This document shows, in pieces, positions 62,047-64,000 of a stretch of DNA of 64,000 nt (position 1 is its first letter; the number at the start of each line of letters is the position of its first letter). The notes under the pieces are model-generated. The model saw only the letters and a list, made by a program, of their open reading frames with translations, was not told the DNA's origin and did not search any database. Source of the stretch: JANMEB01 sp041745295 (GTDB lineage Bacteria; Planctomycetota; Planctomycetia; Pirellulales; Pirellulaceae); the NCBI GenBank assembly GCA_041745295.1, contig JBGTJE010000062.1:53758-117757 (forward strand), read 5' to 3'. The position numbers and the translations under genes were made by a program.

Positions 62047-64000
62047 TCAGGGCCGTTTTGCTTTGTCGGCGGGTGGATGTTTTCCGCTTAGCTCGACAAG
62101 CAGTTTTTTGAAATCCTCTCGCTCACGAAGCGGATCGAGTTCGATGTCTTGGCCGATGTGCGAGGCGTCGTTGTAGCCGGCGGCAACCGCCTTGTTCAAG
62201 AGTTCCATGGCTCGGTCGGTATACTCTTGTTGCTTGTCCGCGATCTTGCCGCTGGCCACGGAGTAGACGCAGGCGAAGTTATACCAGCCGTTGGCGTCCG
62301 GCGTTTCAGAGATGATTAACTCGCTGACTTCCGAGACGGCCTCGGAGACCTTTTCCGTGTTTACACGCGATCTGGCGCGGCTGGAACGAAGGATCGATTG
62401 CAAGTCTGGCGAACTGAGCTCAATAGCTCGATCCCAGTCTTTCACCGCCTCGTCGGGCTTCTGGATCTGGTCGAAGGCCATGGCGCGGAATTGATGGCTT
62501 CTTTCTAAGAACAGGTTGGCCCTCGCGCCGTCCGGCTCCTTGTCGTGAAGCGGTTGCAGGGTTTGAATGGCGAGATTGAACCATTCCAGGCTCTCGATTG
62601 CTTTGCCTTCGCCGAGAATCAAGTTCCCGCATCTCAAATAAATGTCACCAAGATTACGTTGATGCACGGATTCGGCAGGAAACTGCTTAACCAGCTTTTC
62701 GAGTATGTCTTGGGCCGTTTTGTACTCAGTCCTTGCTTCTTTACGCGCCCCCAGCCTTTCGTGTACGATTCCCAACTCGATGCAGACGTACAACAAATGC
62801 AACTCATCATTGTGCCCAAGCGAGACCTCCTGAACCAACTTCTTCAAAATGTCTCGGGCCGCTTCGTATGCCGGCCGCGCGTCCTCATACTTCCCGGCAC
62901 TGGAGAGAATTGTCCCGAAGCTGCGGTGGATATCCGCCAAATAAAGCTTATGTGAACGATTCGAAGGAAACTCCTCAATCAACTTCTTTTGTATGTTGCA
63001 CGAAGCCTGGTACTCCTCCCGTGCTTCCTCATACATCCCGTTATTGCCGAGTTCGTGGAAAAAATTGTTAAAAATGCTCGCCAAGGACACCTGATATTCC
63101 AGCTTGTCCGGATACCGCTCGATAAGTTTCGTCATCAGGTCGGCGGATGCGTGGTATTTTTCTCGTGCTCTGTCGAGCGATCCGATTTCAGCGAGCAGAC
63201 CCCCAAGGTTGCTATAGGTGCTCGCCAAGGAACTCTGGTATTCCGGCTTGTCTGGAAACCGCTCGATGAGTCTCGTCTTCAGATCGCACGACGCTTCGTA
63301 CTCCGACTGCGCTTCCTTATTGGCGCCGATACTGTCAAGTACTATTCCACAATTATGATGAGCGTAAGCCAGTTCCGCCTGATATTCGGTTGCGGTGGGG
63401 AACTGAGCGACCAATTCTTTCAGGACATCGCGGGCCCTCAGAAATTCTCGCTTCGCTTCGTCCTCGCGCCCAAGATTCTGAAACAGCCAGGCAACGCTCG
63501 TGTAGCCCTTGGCGCGAATGGCCAGTTTGCGTTTGGGATCCCATTGGCGATTTGCAAAACTCTCCCAATTTTTCAAATTGTTTTCCAAAAAAGCCTTTTC
63601 GTTCGAACTCAGTTCACCCTTGGAACTGAACAGATTTTTAACGACGTTGTTGATACTCTCTTGGTAGGCGTAAAATGTCTCACTCTCCGCTTGCTGGGCA
63701 ATCTTGCGTTGATTAATCGCTTGAGTTAGCCAATACGTCGTGCCGATGATTCCGGCCAGAAGCGCGACGAAGACCAAAGATGTGGCTAACACTGGGCCTT
63801 TATGCTTGCGCAGGAATTTTCTCAGCCGGTAGGATCTGCTGGGAGGATGCGCGAGGACTGCTTCGCCCGAGAGATAGCGATTGATGTCCGCCGCAAAACC
63901 GTTGGCCGTCTCGTAACGGCGGCTGCGGTCTTTCTCCAGCGCCTTCATCACGATCCAGTCGAGTTCGTTCCGCAAAATCCCCCTCAGCTTCTTCGGTTCC
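62047..64000 (-). CDS. Ser/Thr protein kinase, C-terminal part with TPR repeats (cut by window edge)
   Basis: About 650 residues in the window; the frame is open to base 64000, so the N-terminal kinase lobe is outside. The edge reads EPKKLRGILRNELDW, then 'VMKALEKDRSRRYETANGFAADINRYLSGEAV', the end of the kinase C-lobe typical of planctomycete STPKs. One membrane helix ('GPVLATSLVFVALLAGIIGTTYWL') and about nine TPR-like repeats ('AQSEYEASCDLKTRLIERFPDKPEYQSSLA') follow, the repeats outside the membrane. The last residues (DKAKRP) come from a dispersed repeat that supplies the stop. The ligand is unknown. Confidence 0.9.
   Translation of the reverse strand, partial: EPKKLRGILRNELDWIVMKALEKDRSRRYETANGFAADINRYLSGEAVLAHPPSRSYRLRKFLRKHKGPVLATSLVFVALLAGIIGTTYWLTQAINQRKIAQQAESETFYAYQESINNVVKNLFSSKGELSSNEKAFLENNLKNWESFANRQWDPKRKLAIRAKGYTSVAWLFQNLGREDEAKREFLRARDVLKELVAQFPTATEYQAELAYAHHNCGIVLDSIGANKEAQSEYEASCDLKTRLIERFPDKPEYQSSLASTYSNLGGLLAEIGSLDRAREKYHASADLMTKLIERYPDKLEYQVSLASIFNNFFHELGNNGMYEEAREEYQASCNIQKKLIEEFPSNRSHKLYLADIHRSFGTILSSAGKYEDARPAYEAARDILKKLVQEVSLGHNDELHLLYVCIELGIVHERLGARKEARTEYKTAQDILEKLVKQFPAESVHQRNLGDIYLRCGNLILGEGKAIESLEWFNLAIQTLQPLHDKEPDGARANLFLERSHQFRAMAFDQIQKPDEAVKDWDRAIELSSPDLQSILRSSRARSRVNTEKVSEAVSEVSELIISETPDANGWYNFACVYSVASGKIADKQQEYTDRAMELLNKAVAAGYNDASHIGQDIELDPLREREDFKKLLVELSGKHPPADKAKRP

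Overview
The window reads as chromosomal DNA of a planctomycete, most likely of the Pirellula/Lacipirellula type. This is inferred from the families present: a Ser/Thr kinase of the planctomycete layout (kinase, one membrane helix, TPR repeats), a zinc-ribbon-bearing SpoVG, DUF11-type and DUF1583-like secreted proteins, many lipoproteins, a LptE-like outer-membrane assembly protein, and many palindromic interspersed repeats. Many genes lack a clear Shine-Dalgarno sequence, and a few probably start with TTG or GTG. No rRNA operon, CRISPR array, prophage or intact insertion sequence was found. The only RNA gene recognised is tRNA-Leu(CAG).

Layout. 1-1.1 kb: the start of a probable glycerate kinase, preceded in the same transcript by an RsbW-like ATPase and a STAS antagonist (partner-switch pair). 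1.2-12 kb: a Tat-exported sugar isomerase-like protein, a very large LplT-Aas fusion (transporter, acyltransferase and acyl-ACP ligase), a rhomboid protease, a serine hydrolase/NamZ fusion and a DDAH-like hydrolase. 12-28 kb: a repeat-rich lipoprotein, bifunctional PutA, an S1-domain protein followed by pyrD, tRNA-Leu, a DUF11 lipoprotein, a zinc-ribbon membrane protein, a nucleoside-type MFS permease and an ALDH7-type dehydrogenase. 27.9-34.4 kb: a divergent RNase HII-like protein, a cyclase-fold lipoprotein, a TlpA-like thioredoxin, recO, a BamD-like TPR lipoprotein and LptE.

34.4-35.9 kb looks like a small accessory island: a hydrolase lipoprotein that probably starts with TTG, an attC-like hairpin just upstream of it, and the first 32 codons of an IS110-type transposase. 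36-48.7 kb holds a large DUF1583/TPR-like secreted protein, an aminotransferase, an SMC/YhaN-like protein that has lost both Walker motifs and gained helix-hairpin-helix modules, a truncated secreted protein, a zinc-ribbon membrane protein, and a two-gene MoxR ATPase plus ChaN/DUF5682-like module. 48.9-52.1 kb: a GT-C-type membrane protein, a GT2 glycosyltransferase and an exported protein. 52.5-55.9 kb is a compact rpmA-obg-coaX-mnmE-like cluster; obg/coaX and coaX/mnmE overlap by four bases. 56-61.5 kb: an exported protein, ispE-spoVG (overlapping), a DRG-like TGS GTPase and a diguanylate cyclase. The window ends inside a Ser/Thr kinase gene.

The recurring oddity is palindromic repeats that have entered or abut coding regions: in the G domain of the MnmE-like protein, in the linker of the pseudo-ATPase, at the 3' end of the kinase gene, and just upstream of lptE. 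The best candidates for undescribed biology are the MoxR/ChaN-like pair, the Walker-less SMC-like protein, the MnmE-like GTPase without its catalytic C-terminus, and the RNase HII-like protein. All functions are inferred from reading motifs; no database search was possible.
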